Shown: positions 34,236 through 45,513, counted from the stretch's first letter. The stretch is 64,000 nucleotides of DNA from Isoetes taiwanensis (GCA_021234155.1 JAJEKV010000049.1:8898036-8962035), one strand, 5' to 3'. The notes: generated by a model from the sequence alone, not told the origin. Made by a program: numbers and translations.

Positions 34236-36534
34236 ATCACGCCGATGAGCGCTGCTTCCAAATTCTTTTCTTGCTATCCTTCCCATAAATCATCTTCTAG
34301 TCGTTTCTCATTTGTTTCTCATTTCCGTTTGAAATAAATCTTGGATTTTTAGAGATGTCGAACTAGGGATTTTCTGACTGTCTCTTAATCCAGCCGCCTT
34401 CTTATTCCATGCCAGTTCAACTTGTTGTAACAAGGACAAGGACAAGAAACACAATGCATTCTTGCAATTTCTTCATCTCGTTGAATACCAACAGGAGCTT
34501 TCTGTGATTCAGTGGAATGCATGTGATCTTCTGGCCTTCATTATTGCTTCCTCCTATGCCATGGACTTTCCCTTATACCCATGTTCTTCAAAGAAACGTA
34601 CTTCGAAAGTATTCCTCTTCTATATGTCCTTTATCTCATGCTACCAACCATCCAATCCTCCCTGTTTCCCTTTCGTCTGCATTTCCTACTGGTATCTGCC
34701 TATTTTAATATTCTGAATTTGTCTTTCTTACCTGATAACCATCATTCCTTCATCTGTTATTCTTGACAGCCTATTTGTTATTTTTCTTGTTGCTGCTTAT
34801 CTTGAATACCAACCTATATTGACGGCTTGCCCAAGTTAACTCCATCATAATTCTCGTTAAGGTCTTTTGCTGACTTCTGGCTAAGATTATACTCATTATA
34901 AGCTGCTTGTGCTTGCTTGGAAGTGACCTTTATTTGATATCATGACAGCAACTGTTGAAGGTGAAAGGTATTCTTACTCCGAAGCAAGTGGAAGCGAAGT
35001 GAAGAATTGCCTATCTCTTATTTTGCCAGCCGCCAATTTCATTCGTCTATCAAGACTACACATCTGATTTCCATTCGCTTCTCTTTCTCTCCCTTTCAAT
35101 CTGTAACTCACCTTTTTAAGTTGGTTTGCCTGCCATGACCTGTATCCTCCCTGCAATCCTCTTGCCTTGCCCTTGTTTTACCATCGTGTATCTCATGTGC
35201 CCTTTCTCTTCTGCCTTCTTTCTTTCTTTTCCCTTCCTTCATCTTGACATTCTATCCTTCCTAATCCCATTCTTTGCACTGCACCTTGTTGAAAATATTT
35301 GCATCCTTTAGCCTCTCTTTTTTTTCAGAAATATCTGCTTGTCTATTACCTTTTATGTTACATATGCTCTTAGGGTGAACCATACAAGGACTTGCTGCTT
35401 CTATGTGGTCAAAAGCATCTGATTTCCTTGCTGAAATCTGGGTGAATGGTGGAATTTATGGATCATCCAACTATTTGTTCTGTTCGTCCCGTTATGCTAG
35501 TGATAATTCCATTTCATTTTGAAGCATACAATCTTCGATCAGACATGTGATGTACAATTTTTGGAGGATGTTTGGCTTTCAAGATTGCAGTGAAGAGGTT
35601 GGAAACTGGTTTCTTAAATGGGTACAGAAACAGAAGCCAGGAGTACAAATCATTGATCTATCTCACATTGTCACTTGCATCTAGTTCCTGATTATGTGGT
35701 AAGAGTATGTGACGTGCAGTTATTTGGTATTCAATCGTGATGGCAAGCAACTGTTATGCAGCTCGAATAACATTCAACAGCATCTTTCACTTTTTTTGTT
35801 GAAGAGATCTTGGAAACATGATCTTAATGGTTTGGTCTAACATCTACGTACTGCAGCATGTATTGTTACCATATTCCTTGTGTTAGTAGTACGACGGAAG
35901 TACTAGAAAAGGCAGTGGAGACCTGATCACGCCTGGAGCCTTTGAATTGAATGTCACTGTTAGAATATGAGTCTGAATGTCTTTCTTTTGTTTCTTAAGT
36001 GTTCTTGCCAGGATACGCCGCGCGACTAACAAAGCATGCTTGAATGCAATTACGGGAGAAAGTTCTCCATGCCTATTCAGTTGGGGATCCGCAAGTCCAA
36101 AGTGGCATTTTTCCAAATGGAGTTCAAAGAAAACCCTTGTTATTGAATGGCTCCAGCTCTTGCGACGCCGCAAGTGGAATGTATAAGAAGCAAATGCAAA
36201 AGGTGATTGGATTTTTTTTGAAATATGTAGAAGCGTAATCAATGCTAGAAAAGTCCGGTCTCTTGATGGTTCATGGTAGTGCCCCGAAGAACGGCCCGGG
36301 GCAAGGCCGACTCCTTTGATGTTTGATGGTAGTGCCCGAGAACGGCCGGGGCCAAGGCTGGACTCCGTGTGCTTGAATCTTCCTGCCAGCATGTGGCTGG
36401 AGGATCCTATATTATAGTGATCATGAGTTCCAAGGATGGCCTGGGGAAACATGTTGGCATATGGTTACTGTTAGGCACCATTTTGAGTAGGGATATATGC
36501 TGTTGGGGAATTGATCTCCATTTTCTGTTCAACC

Positions 36535-37247
36535 CATAGTTGGCATAGAACGGCGTTCCATGCCATTAGAACGGCAGAACGCCGTGTTGGGAAGCTTGCC
36601 GTGTTGGTGTGCCGTGTTCCTGATCAAATTTAGGGTTTTTTCTTTGTTGGCAAGAACGCCGTTCTCAGCAGCGTTCTGCCCCAAAATTCTGCCGTTCTCT
36701 GAAGCCAGAACGCCATATCCTAATTTGACCGCCTAAAAATAAGGCATCCGATTCTTGGGGAGACCTAATTTGGGAAAACCGATCTAGAATAGGCTTACAC
36801 CGTTCTGATTCCGCACTTCTACAGTAGGATTTCAGCGCAGGATCTTTACCAGAATTTTAGCAGGTAAGATTTTGTCATTTCGTTTTAGAATAGCGGGATT
36901 TGTATAGCATTTGGCTGCTCTTGCCTTAAATCTTCTTCTCCAATCAGTTTCAAATAATAATTCTAAGATTCTCTCCGCTAAGCATAAGTTTTGTGACCTT
37001 GAAAAAAATTTACGAACCCATTCTGAAATACTGTAAGAAAGAAGCAGTCTACATTTTATGAATTTTAAGAATTTGTTGTTGTAAATATTATGTTTGCAGG
37101 TCATATTCTGATAGATTTCAATGTTTCTGATTATTTCAAGTGGTTTTTTAAAATTTCCGTTCCGTTCCGTTCCGTGTCAATGAGCTCGCCGTACTCGTTC
37201 TTTAAGGCTTGCCGTTCCTAAAACTGTTCCGTTCTATGCCAAGTATG
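36535..37247. mobile_element. hAT-type non-autonomous element nested in copy B
   Basis: 713 bp with terminal inverted repeats CATAGTTGGCATAGAACGG and CATACTTGGCATAGAACGG (18 of 19 alike) and a perfect 8-bp target duplication GTTCAACC (36527-36534, 37248-37255). Copy A has the uninterrupted site. The 8-bp duplication and the CA start fit hAT. The interior has short GAACGGC/CGTTCC motifs repeated near both ends and no transposase. Confidence 0.85.
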
Positions 37248-37645
37248 GTTCAACCAGCTTGGGGAATTGATCTCCATTTTCTGTTCAACCAGCCTGGGTA
37301 AAATCTTGATTGTGATGGGGAATTGATCTCCATTTTCTGTTCAACCAGCCTAGGTGAAATCTTGATTGTGATGGCAGTGCCAAGAACGGCGTGGTGATGG
37401 CCTCACTTGTGCCAAGCTTGGACTCCTCCCTTGTTAAGTTGTTCCTGCCAGTGTGTGACTGGAGGACTCTCTTGTTCTGATGTATTTGTGAGGTGCCACG
37501 CCAGTGAAAAAGCCTGGGCACATTCCTTGTTTCTTCTGTTTTCTGATATGTGTTATTGCAAGTAAGCAAGTGAATTGACCTTGAGTGGGGGTGCTGCAAG
37601 CTGCTGTTCTGTTCAAAGAGAGCCTTCATTGCATTTCGGCATCTC

Positions 37646-37657
37646 TTTGAGTGGGGG
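37646..37657 (+). promoter_or_regulatory. Polypurine tract of copy B
   Basis: TTTGAGTGGGGG immediately precedes the 3' LTR, the expected position for plus-strand priming. Confidence 0.7.
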
Positions 37658-37912
37658 TGTTGGAATATGTGACGTGTCCATGATCTATGATCTGCAACAA
37701 CTATGCTATATATAGCCAGGACCGTTGAACTTCAACTACTATATGAAGAGGCACAAGCGACGTTCTTCATTATCCACTTGGAGCGCTTCTTCCTTGGTTC
37801 CTCTGTGCTATGCTTTAAGGGTGTGGTCCCGAGCCCTATTCGGGACACGACGGATGATGTATTCTTTATTGTTCAGCCATGCTTCATCCTGTTGATTTCA
37901 TCTTCTGCAACA
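37658..37912 (+). repeat. 3' LTR of copy B
   Basis: 255 bp, apparently identical to the 5' LTR. Confidence 0.92.
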
Positions 37913-38726
37913 GAAACCGCTGCTTTTGCATGCTACGTGCATCACACGCCACCGGAGTTGTGGGCTCGCAATTCTTCGAAGAAAAGGCATGTCGAAATTG
38001 AGACTGTAAGGAGGATCCAACATGGTCAAGCGGGCAAGAGCAGGCAATGTCATTGGAATCAGAGCAGACTCCATAGGGGTTGCATGGATCTGGCAAGTTA
38101 CAGATTTCACTTTGAGCATAAACAAGAGCATTGAGGAGGAAATCGGAGCCGTTCCAGTAGAACTGCCGGAAATTGCCGTCGGGGGCGAGTCTGGCAAGGT
38201 AGATGTGGTAGGGAGTAAGGGGGTTACCGTATGCGTAGGAGCTGAAGAGGTAACCAGGGCGGGCGAAGTCGACGCGAAGGGAACCATTGGAGGAGAGGAC
38301 GAAGGTAAGGGTGAGGTTACCTTGGCCACATTGTTGCATAACTCTGGTGTAGTTGGAGGTGACGCCGTCTTGAGCCCACACCCAGTAGGGCTGCGGGGGG
38401 TCGGAAGCCATGGAGTATAGAACCGCCCCACATGGCTCCACCTTGAAGGCGTATGGCGCCGTGTAGCTCGAATTTGTTGCCCTCAACCAAACGCTCCCCT
38501 GCTTCAGCGCTTGCCCCGGTAGCCATACATCGTTCGGATGCTCGAAACTCTCCCACAACACATCCCCGCTTGAATCATACACCACCAAATTGCCCATTTC
38601 TTCCATCTCCATTCCCCCCACTCCTCCCTTTATCGCCCATAGCACCTTCTCATCTGTATCTAGATACTGTAGCTCCGATCCATCCCCTGACACCCTCAGC
38701 ACATGCGTGTTCTCTCCCGTGAATAT

Positions 38727-38835
38727 CCCCACGTTCCATACCTCTATCGCCTCGGACGCGTTGAATGGAAGCATGCAGATGATCAGATGCTTCCATTCAA
38801 CGCGTCCGAGGCGATAGAGGTATGGAACGTGGGGA
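38727..38835. repeat. 47-base inverted duplication in receptor-kinase copy 2
   Basis: Bases about 38727-38773 recur as their reverse complement at about 38787-38835, replacing about 7 bases (CTTGTAG) present in copy 1. The result is a hairpin-forming sequence and a frameshift in the lectin domain. This looks like replication template switching. Confidence 0.85.
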
Positions 38836-39189
38836 TGACTACCGCGAAGTCCGCCGAAAAAAGACCCAGTGCAAACGTGGAATTTGGAGACTCGATTGTG
38901 GTGCCATTTAGCGTCTTGAGCGGAAAAAATATACCATTTGGGTAGCGCTTGAAATCGTTTGTTTGCGCTCTTGCCTCCCATCCTGGTGTGAGTTTAATCA
39001 CCCTTGATTCTCCAAATCCCACACTCAACAATATCATCATTCCTACTATCGCCATACCTATGCACATCGCCATCCCCCTCCTCCTCCTCGCGAACTTGCC
39101 ACAATTTGCTTCTCCTCTTGGACGTTAAAACATCTCTAGCGATCAGTCTTGTTGGAACAAAATCAAGGAGAAACTGTATGGTCATATTG

Positions 39190-39450
39190 ACTATGGTTGG
39201 GCACCATCCAGGGTAACAATTGTTCGTGCTTATAATTAAGTACTAAGGGCCCCTCTCCAATGTGTATTATTGCATGTCAGTCATAGTTTTCGTAAGTCAA
39301 CTTTGGTTATATATTTGAATATTCAATTGAATATTTGGTTTTCAACCCTATCTTTGGCACGCATTGAAACACTAGTGGTTTTAAAAGACAAACATAAGTG
39401 TAAATACTTCTCAAACACCATGGCAGATAATACATTTCTATTTAGTATCA
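39190..39450 (-). promoter_or_regulatory. Upstream region of receptor-kinase copy 2
   Basis: Shared with copy 3 (12510-12720) and in part with copy 1 (8312-8445). It continues beyond the foldback insertions at 39890-40110. Confidence 0.6.
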
Positions 39451-39452
39451 TT

Positions 39453-39636
39453 CCTTAACACACTGCCCCTCAAGTTTATAGTGATCCAACGGTTCAGATC
39501 AATCTTGATCAGTGTGTTACTGGAGCTATAACACACTGCTACTCCATAACACCCTAGGATGTTATGAAATGAACGGATCCAGATCGATTTTGATAATGAT
39601 CGGATGGCCCAAAACTCTCGGGGCAGTGTGTTAAGG
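39453..39636. mobile_element. Short TIR element (MITE)
   Basis: Perfect 17-base inverted ends CCTTAACACACTGCCCC at 39453-39469 and 39620-39636. An internal pair of AACACACTG-type motifs lies near 39510-39535. It interrupts the copy 2 upstream region relative to copy 3. Confidence 0.7.
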
Positions 39637-39638
39637 GC

Positions 39639-39783
39639 GATAACGCCCTGGCCCTCGGGTGTTACTTCAAAAAAAATTTTCGGGCCATCAAAATGGCTCG
39701 GGCATGCGCTACGCGCACACCCTCGCCATTTTGATGGCCCTCAAATTTTTTTTTCAGTAACACCCTCGGCCCAGGGCGTTATC
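39639..39783. mobile_element. 145-bp foldback element
   Basis: Near-perfect inverted repeat over almost its whole length, from GATAACGCCCTGG to CCAGGGCGTTATC, with arms sharing GGGCCATCAAAATGGC and a loop around CATGCGCTACGCGCAC. It abuts the preceding MITE. Confidence 0.8.
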
Positions 39784-40188
39784 TACTCCTTCACATCACA
39801 TCCGAACTTGTAGATACATCACATCTTGCCAAAAGTTGTAGACGCTTCTACTCAGCGACAAACAAGCCAACAATTTTTAATTCTGCGCTTTCACAATCTT
39901 AGAATAGTAAACATCTTAATGTTAGTTAAAATTATTTGACAATTGACTTTCTTATTGTTTAATGATTGGGAAACACGCCATAAATTTATTAGCTTACTAT
40001 CATGTTTATGATATATGTAAGCATATCCTTACATGCCATTGTGAGTAATCCCATAATTTTGGATCTTAATTTGGTAATAGATATCCACGTTTACATAATT
40101 TGTGATGCCTTCATTCCTTCCTTGCGTTGTTCTTGTTATCTCTCTATCAATTTCTTTCTTTCTCTTTTCTTTAATTTACCCCTTTTTT

Positions 40189-40250
40189 TCTTGACCTCTT
40201 CCTCTTCACAAACAGAAGGATATGACCATATGAAGAGGAAGAGGTCAAGA
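40189..40250. repeat. Perfect 20-bp stem-loop
   Basis: TCTTGACCTCTTCCTCTTCA (40189-40208) and its exact reverse complement (40231-40250), separated by 22 bases. Confidence 0.9.
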
Positions 40251-40749
40251 TTGCTTTGACCATAGTACAAAGACATCATCTTAGATGGCCTCTAGCATGG
40301 TGATTGCTTCAAATGTTAATTCTTCCTACTAGATCCATACGGGATTGGGTAGAAGCATGAAAGGGTGATTGAATTTTTTTGTATATTGATGTAAAAATTT
40401 GAACTGGGTTAAAGTGTTTGTAATGTACATTTTGAATTTTACATGGAGTTGCCTATCATTTTTAAAGGCGGTTGACGTACAATATTCTCCATAATTATAC
40501 CAAATCCTCCCGAAATCTTGTACTAGCTTCTCTATCTCTTGCCTGCGAAAAAAAAAAAACTTTGGCGCACATTTTGAACTTTCCTCAATCGATCAAACAT
40601 GGCTCCGGATTCTACCTCAACGAAAACTTGGCCCTAAATCGAATGCATTTCAAGAAACAAATGTATCTTGAAGAAATTGAAATCCCTTTCCTTCAAGCAG
40701 TAATACAAATCCCTTCAAGCAGTAATACAAATCTGGTTAATAATCTGAT

Positions 40750-43740
40750 TTTTTGTGCAGGATGTTGTATCCCCTTTCTGCAGAATGGATCGATGTCTTA
40801 AAGCACCAGTTGAAGAAGAAACTATGGAAGAAGGATTGGACTCTCATGCAAGCACTTCGAGGTCAGCATCGGGTTCAGATTTCAATCCTCCTGTTGATGA
40901 AGTTTCGGAAAGCACTGTTACAAGCAGGCAAAGAAAATCGAAACAGAGGGTTTGTAGGGGTGGATACGTGACAAAGCCAATTAGAAGAAAGGTGAATGCT
41001 TCTGTAAATCTCATAATGAATGAGGTATCTAATTTGACTCCAAAACAGCAAAGTATATTTGCAAGAAGATTATTGCAGGGAAAAGATTGCAATTCCTATT
41101 TGAGCCGGCCATTGGAAGGCCTCAAGAGGCTATCGTGAAAACAGATCTGGTAAAGAATTTAAAGGATGGCCTCCAAGACGTCAAAAATGCAAATAGCAAT
41201 GACAGACTTGCTGCAAAGCATTCTGTACTATCTATGGTGGTTGGAGAGGAATTAGAATTACTTAAGACTTCACTAGCGCCTAAGTTGTTGAAAATACATC
41301 CTAGAAATATGAAACTAGCAAAGGAGAGAAGGAAAAGAATGTCACTAGGTGGAACAAATCAGGGGCATTAGCGTGTCGAAATCCAAGAACAAATACGATA
41401 GATCGGGCTATGAAGGATATGGTTGCTCGGTTTTGGTTAGATAACTCAAAGGTTTCACCAAAAATTAGAGATGTAATGAAGAAGAGGACACAACCAATTC
41501 AATATATTGACATTACATGCAATTTAATTTAATTTAGTCGTGATTGCATCTTGTTTTTCATAATGAAGATGTTTTTATTTTGTAACTGATGATGTAAAGT
41601 TTGTAGATTTCTTTACTTTCTGGCGAGTAATAAAGATGTCTTTTATTTTGTAACACCGATGTAAAGTTTGTAACAGATTTCTTTACTTTTTGAATGTAAT
41701 GTAGATGCATGCGCCCTAGTTGTTCTACATGGAAATGTCAAATTATTTCATGGCAACACGCACATGTATATTTGTTTACATGTATATTCTGGATGTATAT
41801 TTGTTTACATGTATATTCGGATGTATTGTAGATGTAGGCGAATAACTAAGAAGAAATTAGTGTGGAGATGTATTAATTGTCAAAAATTATGTGACTTCAT
41901 AGTAAATGAAATAAAATTCATGTCGAATGTACATGTATGTGTGGGAGTTTAGGGTCTTGAATATGTAAAAGATTTGTATGTAATGTAATGTAATGAGGTG
42001 ACTAATTTTATTTCACTTTGTAATTTTACAATTTGAATTATTCAATTTTTGTGGATCAAAGATCCGTAGGTTCGGATTGGGCTTAGGCAATTTGAATACT
42101 TAAAACCTTCTTGCATTAGAAAGCTAAAGGAAAGAAACACATGTTGTTGCGTGAAACATGAGCAATCAGATCCGCATAAAGGCATTTAATTTGATAAGGT
42201 CAAGACTCCATGAAAATTGTTCGTGCAATTGTGGTGTGTGTGCGATCCGAAGCTCATCTTGGAATATGTCAAACCAAGGACAAGACATTTGATAATGTTA
42301 GCACATTTTGAGGGCTATGGTATGTGACAGAAAGCAAAGTGCAAGTAACGAGTGGCATAAGCTACAATGTATCAAATCGAGTTGTGGAAACCGTGGGAAA
42401 CAATTAATTGAGTTGTGGCATTGATCAAACGCTTGATTGGCAAGTCTATGGTTACGTTAATGAGCCCTCAAGAAAGGAACTTCACGAAGACTAAAGCTAA
42501 TTGACAAGAAAGGCAGCTCCATAAATATGTTGGATAACATGTTTGATCATATGTTGAAGTTTGTATATCATAACTTTGTGGCACATTGGCGAAAGCAAAC
42601 AATTCAAGGAATCCATGAAGAGTCTTCGTGATGATACTGCGATATCGGGTTGTTGATTTCTGAGAATTATACTTTGAAGCCATTCAACGAGATTCAAGCA
42701 CAACATTGGTACAATGAACAAATCAAAGATATTGGTCCACATCACGATGTTCAAGGTACGTGGTAAAATGAGGAAATGTGTGCACTTCTTTATTTCGGAT
42801 GACAAAACACATGATACTCACTTTGTACAAAAAGCATTCAAGATGCACCTCAATTGGCTGAAAGAAAATGGTGCTGGTCATATGAAATACCACTTAGTTT
42901 GGTCCGGACGGGTGTGCAGCCCAATTCAAGTCGAAAGAGCTTTCTATCATGTAACTAGGTATCATCAAGAGCATAAGATCGAATGCACCGGAATTTCTTT
43001 GGCTCGGGACATGGGAAGGGCACACATGATTCGGAGAAGGAGCCATAGCCAAACTATGGCTCGAGGCGCAACAAAGAAAAAAAAGGATGGGAAAGTGATA
43101 AAAAATGCGTAAACCGCATGTGAGGTTCTTGAAGAGAAAATTTCGATGTGGAAAGGGTATTTTGGAAGGTGTCCGACATTGACCGCTCCCAAAGATTTGA
43201 TGTGCTCCCAAAGAAAGGGGTGCAATCTCTTCATTAAGCGTATCATCCATAGATCCAAATGATCCAACAAAGTTAATGTGTAGATCTCTTTCATGTTTTT
43301 GTAAGGCATGCATCGATTTTGATTGGCCCGCTTATGAGAATGCTGATCATTGTGGCGTGTGGGAGTTGAGAAAACTAGAGCCTACAAACAGGGGACAATG
43401 TTGAAGAAGATGGGTAAGGCGGAGGACTTGTGGGCAAATGACGTGGACAATGTGGATGAGACAAAGTGTTGAGATTATTTTGCATCATTCACATCCCCGC
43501 ATTAATTATGAAAGGGTCCCTTATTATCTCATCCAAAGGCACGTATGAAACATGCCCTCAAGAAGACACCAAGGATGACTATGGAAATGAATTTTATTGT
43601 GGTAATGAAGTTATAGCTGGTAACTACTTTGAATTGATTCCTGGTTGCCATCAAAAGTACAGCTTATTCAAGGAAAGAAAGTTCTTGTCCATCCCGAGTC
43701 AAGAATTGGGGTGAGATTTCCATTGAGCCACCAAACATAA
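40750..43740 (+). pseudogene. Decayed transposase-like gene of an unnamed family
   Basis: Broken pieces in consistent order. 40755-41371 gives two overlapping frames; next comes a segment reading MVARFWLDNSKVSPKIRDVM (about 41420-41480). 42714-43112 reads HFFISDDKTHDTHFVQKAFK and YHLVWSGRVCSP, and about 43285-43380 reads CFCKACIDFDWPAYENADHC. The pattern (SDD..HD..FV, then HxVWSxG, then a cysteine-rich segment) resembles a widespread transposase-like family in large plant and animal genomes. I recall the pattern but not a secure family name. Many frameshifts; non-functional as written. Confidence 0.45.
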
Positions 43741-43749
43741 GATTAAAGG

Positions 43750-45513
43750 TACATCTTATGCATATGAACTCCACTAACTATTGGCATGAAATGTTGTTTG
43801 GAAATTTGCCGAGATTGTAGAATCTCCGTAATACGCTAACTTTGTTGTTGAAGTAACTTTTCTATGCACTAAGGTATGGACTTGCAAACCTAATGTAATC
43901 GAAATGTGAACCAGATTAAAACACAAACATTAATATATTGTTTATATAGTTCCAAGATCGTTATACTTAGTGTAAGTTGTAAAAAACACAACAAGCGTAA
44001 GGTCTCAAGATTCAAGATTCAAGACTCAAGATTCATCCGTAAGGTCCTCAAGTAGCGGTGAGATCAGCAATGGTCCCTGCTCCCGAAAATTGTGAGAAGA
44101 GTGTCCGTGACAGCCGCTTGAAGTTGGTGAAGTCTAATGTAGCAAGACATGTGCTTCTCGCCTGCTGCCATTTATGATAGAGATTGGTAAAGTATGGTTT
44201 GAGGCTATTGAATCTCCAAACCTCAAATTTTCAAAGACTTTGTTGATTGCTTTTGCATGCACAACTTCCTGCTTAAGTTGAATGAGAATACTCTCTAGTT
44301 CTCGCTTTTAGATAATTGGGATTCCCTCATCCCCTTGTCCGCCGCTACTCCCATAGCTCGATCCATGCTTCCAACATTGTTAAGTCTCCTCTCACATCTA
44401 TGTAGAACATCATAAGCAATTGTTAGATTAGGAACAAAAAGCATGTTTAAGAATAGGAGTACCTCAACTCGTGGATCCCTCTGCTTGATTTTGTTCAATT
44501 GTTTTCCCCTGCTCGCATTGATCTCCTCAAGAATCGGGTGCACCGGTGAGTTTGCATTTGAATTGGGGATATGGATTGTGATCTAGTCGCTCGATCTCCT
44601 CCCGCCATCGGAATCAACCCAGTCACCACAGGTAAAAGGGAATTTTATCCCCGCTCCTATTCCCTTCTCCCCTGTTTTTGATATGGCTCGTACCATGCCA
44701 ATGATTTGTTCCTTAACCAATGATTTGTGCCAATGATTTGTTCAACATCTTTCCCACTCTCCTCTTTTTCTGACCCAATTGGCCAATGGTTGATGCTGGC
44801 ATATATCCCACAAGCCTAGCTCAAATGAAAGGGCTATACTCAATGAGGAATATTCCTTTCAATGTAATAAGGAATATTCCTTGTAAGTATGGGTGCACTT
44901 AAACAAACTAAAGAATATTCCTTTGAAGGTAATAAGGAGTAATATTCCTCCTGGTGGTGGTGTGTGTAGTGGTGTGTGGTGGTATGATGTGGTGTGGTGG
45001 AGTGTGGTGGGGTGTGGTGGTGTGGTGTTGTGGATTGTGGTGTGGTGTTGTGGGGTGTGGTGTGGTACAAGGTCACAAAATATATCAATCAAAACAATCA
45101 AGTAACTGCTTTGATTGACCAAAAAGGTACAAGGCTTCTTTAAATCGTAAATCTTTTTTCTTCAAAAAAAAAAACTTACATAGTCATAAAGTATACTATC
45201 AAGTAGTATACTATTCAAATAGTGTCATTTACACATTCCTTATGATAGGAAATGTGAACACAAATGTGAACAAAAGATATATATAAGCCTGTTACATAGT
45301 TCATCTTGCAAAATCGGATACTCGGACTCATGATCACCGAAATCGAGGAGATCTGGTCGATATGTTCTTTTCGGATTGGCATCACAATGCATGACCAAAG
45401 CATCTATTAGAAATTGTCGCCGTGGATGTATGTCATGAGAGAACCATTTAGATGTAATCTGGTGACATCCATAAATAAGGTTAGAAATATTTAAAGGAAC
45501 ATGAGATGCGAGA
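43750..45513. other. Intergenic DNA, no gene recognised
   Basis: Apart from the GT-rich tract and repeated GGAATATTCCTT motifs around it (44850-44955), nothing is identified. An 82-codon minus-strand frame at 44295-44543 is not recognised. Confidence 0.4.
44948..45068. repeat. GTG/GTGG-rich low-complexity tract
   Basis: About 120 bases of degenerate GGTGTGGT repeats, strongly strand-asymmetric. Open frames reading THTTPQ-like on the other strand are artefacts. Confidence 0.9.

Larger units (their letters stand above)
33967..37912 (+). mobile_element. Non-autonomous LTR retrotransposon, copy B (plus orientation)
   Basis: 3,946 bp including a 713-bp nested hAT-type insertion, so about 3.2 kb originally. 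The 255-bp LTRs (33967-34221, 37658-37912) appear identical and begin TGTTGG and end GCAACA. Target duplication GAAAC at 33962-33966 and 37913-37917. The interior encodes no recognisable retroviral-type protein; open frames such as 35883-36452 (-) resemble nothing I know. It needs enzymes from another element. Identical LTRs point to a very recent insertion. Confidence 0.92.
29282..39073 (-). pseudogene. Receptor-kinase copy 2, split by two LTR retrotransposons
   Basis: A paralogue of 4615-7230. Its pieces, in gene order, are 39073-37913 (leader, lectin, SLG and EGF regions), 33966-33051 (PAN, membrane helix, most of the kinase to the activation segment) and 29822-29282 (activation segment to C-terminus). 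LTR elements occupy 37912-33967 and 33050-29823. Exact joining of the host sequence at target duplications GAAAC and GCCAC/GCCAT shows it was one gene. Other lesions: loss of the first start codon, a 47-base inverted duplication near 38790 that shifts the frame, a 6-base deletion near 33850, and many small indels in the last piece. Sequence identity to copy 1 remains high. Not functional as a receptor. Confidence 0.92.

Noticed and set aside
34462-35311. Open frames inside LTR element B, mirrored in element A at 31708-32555
   Set aside because: No gag, pol or other motif; conserved only because the two element copies are young. Kept as part of the mobile element, not as genes.
44840-45122. 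Frames reading HTTPHHTTPQ-like and GVWWYDVVWW-like
   Set aside because: Products of the GTG-rich low-complexity tract.
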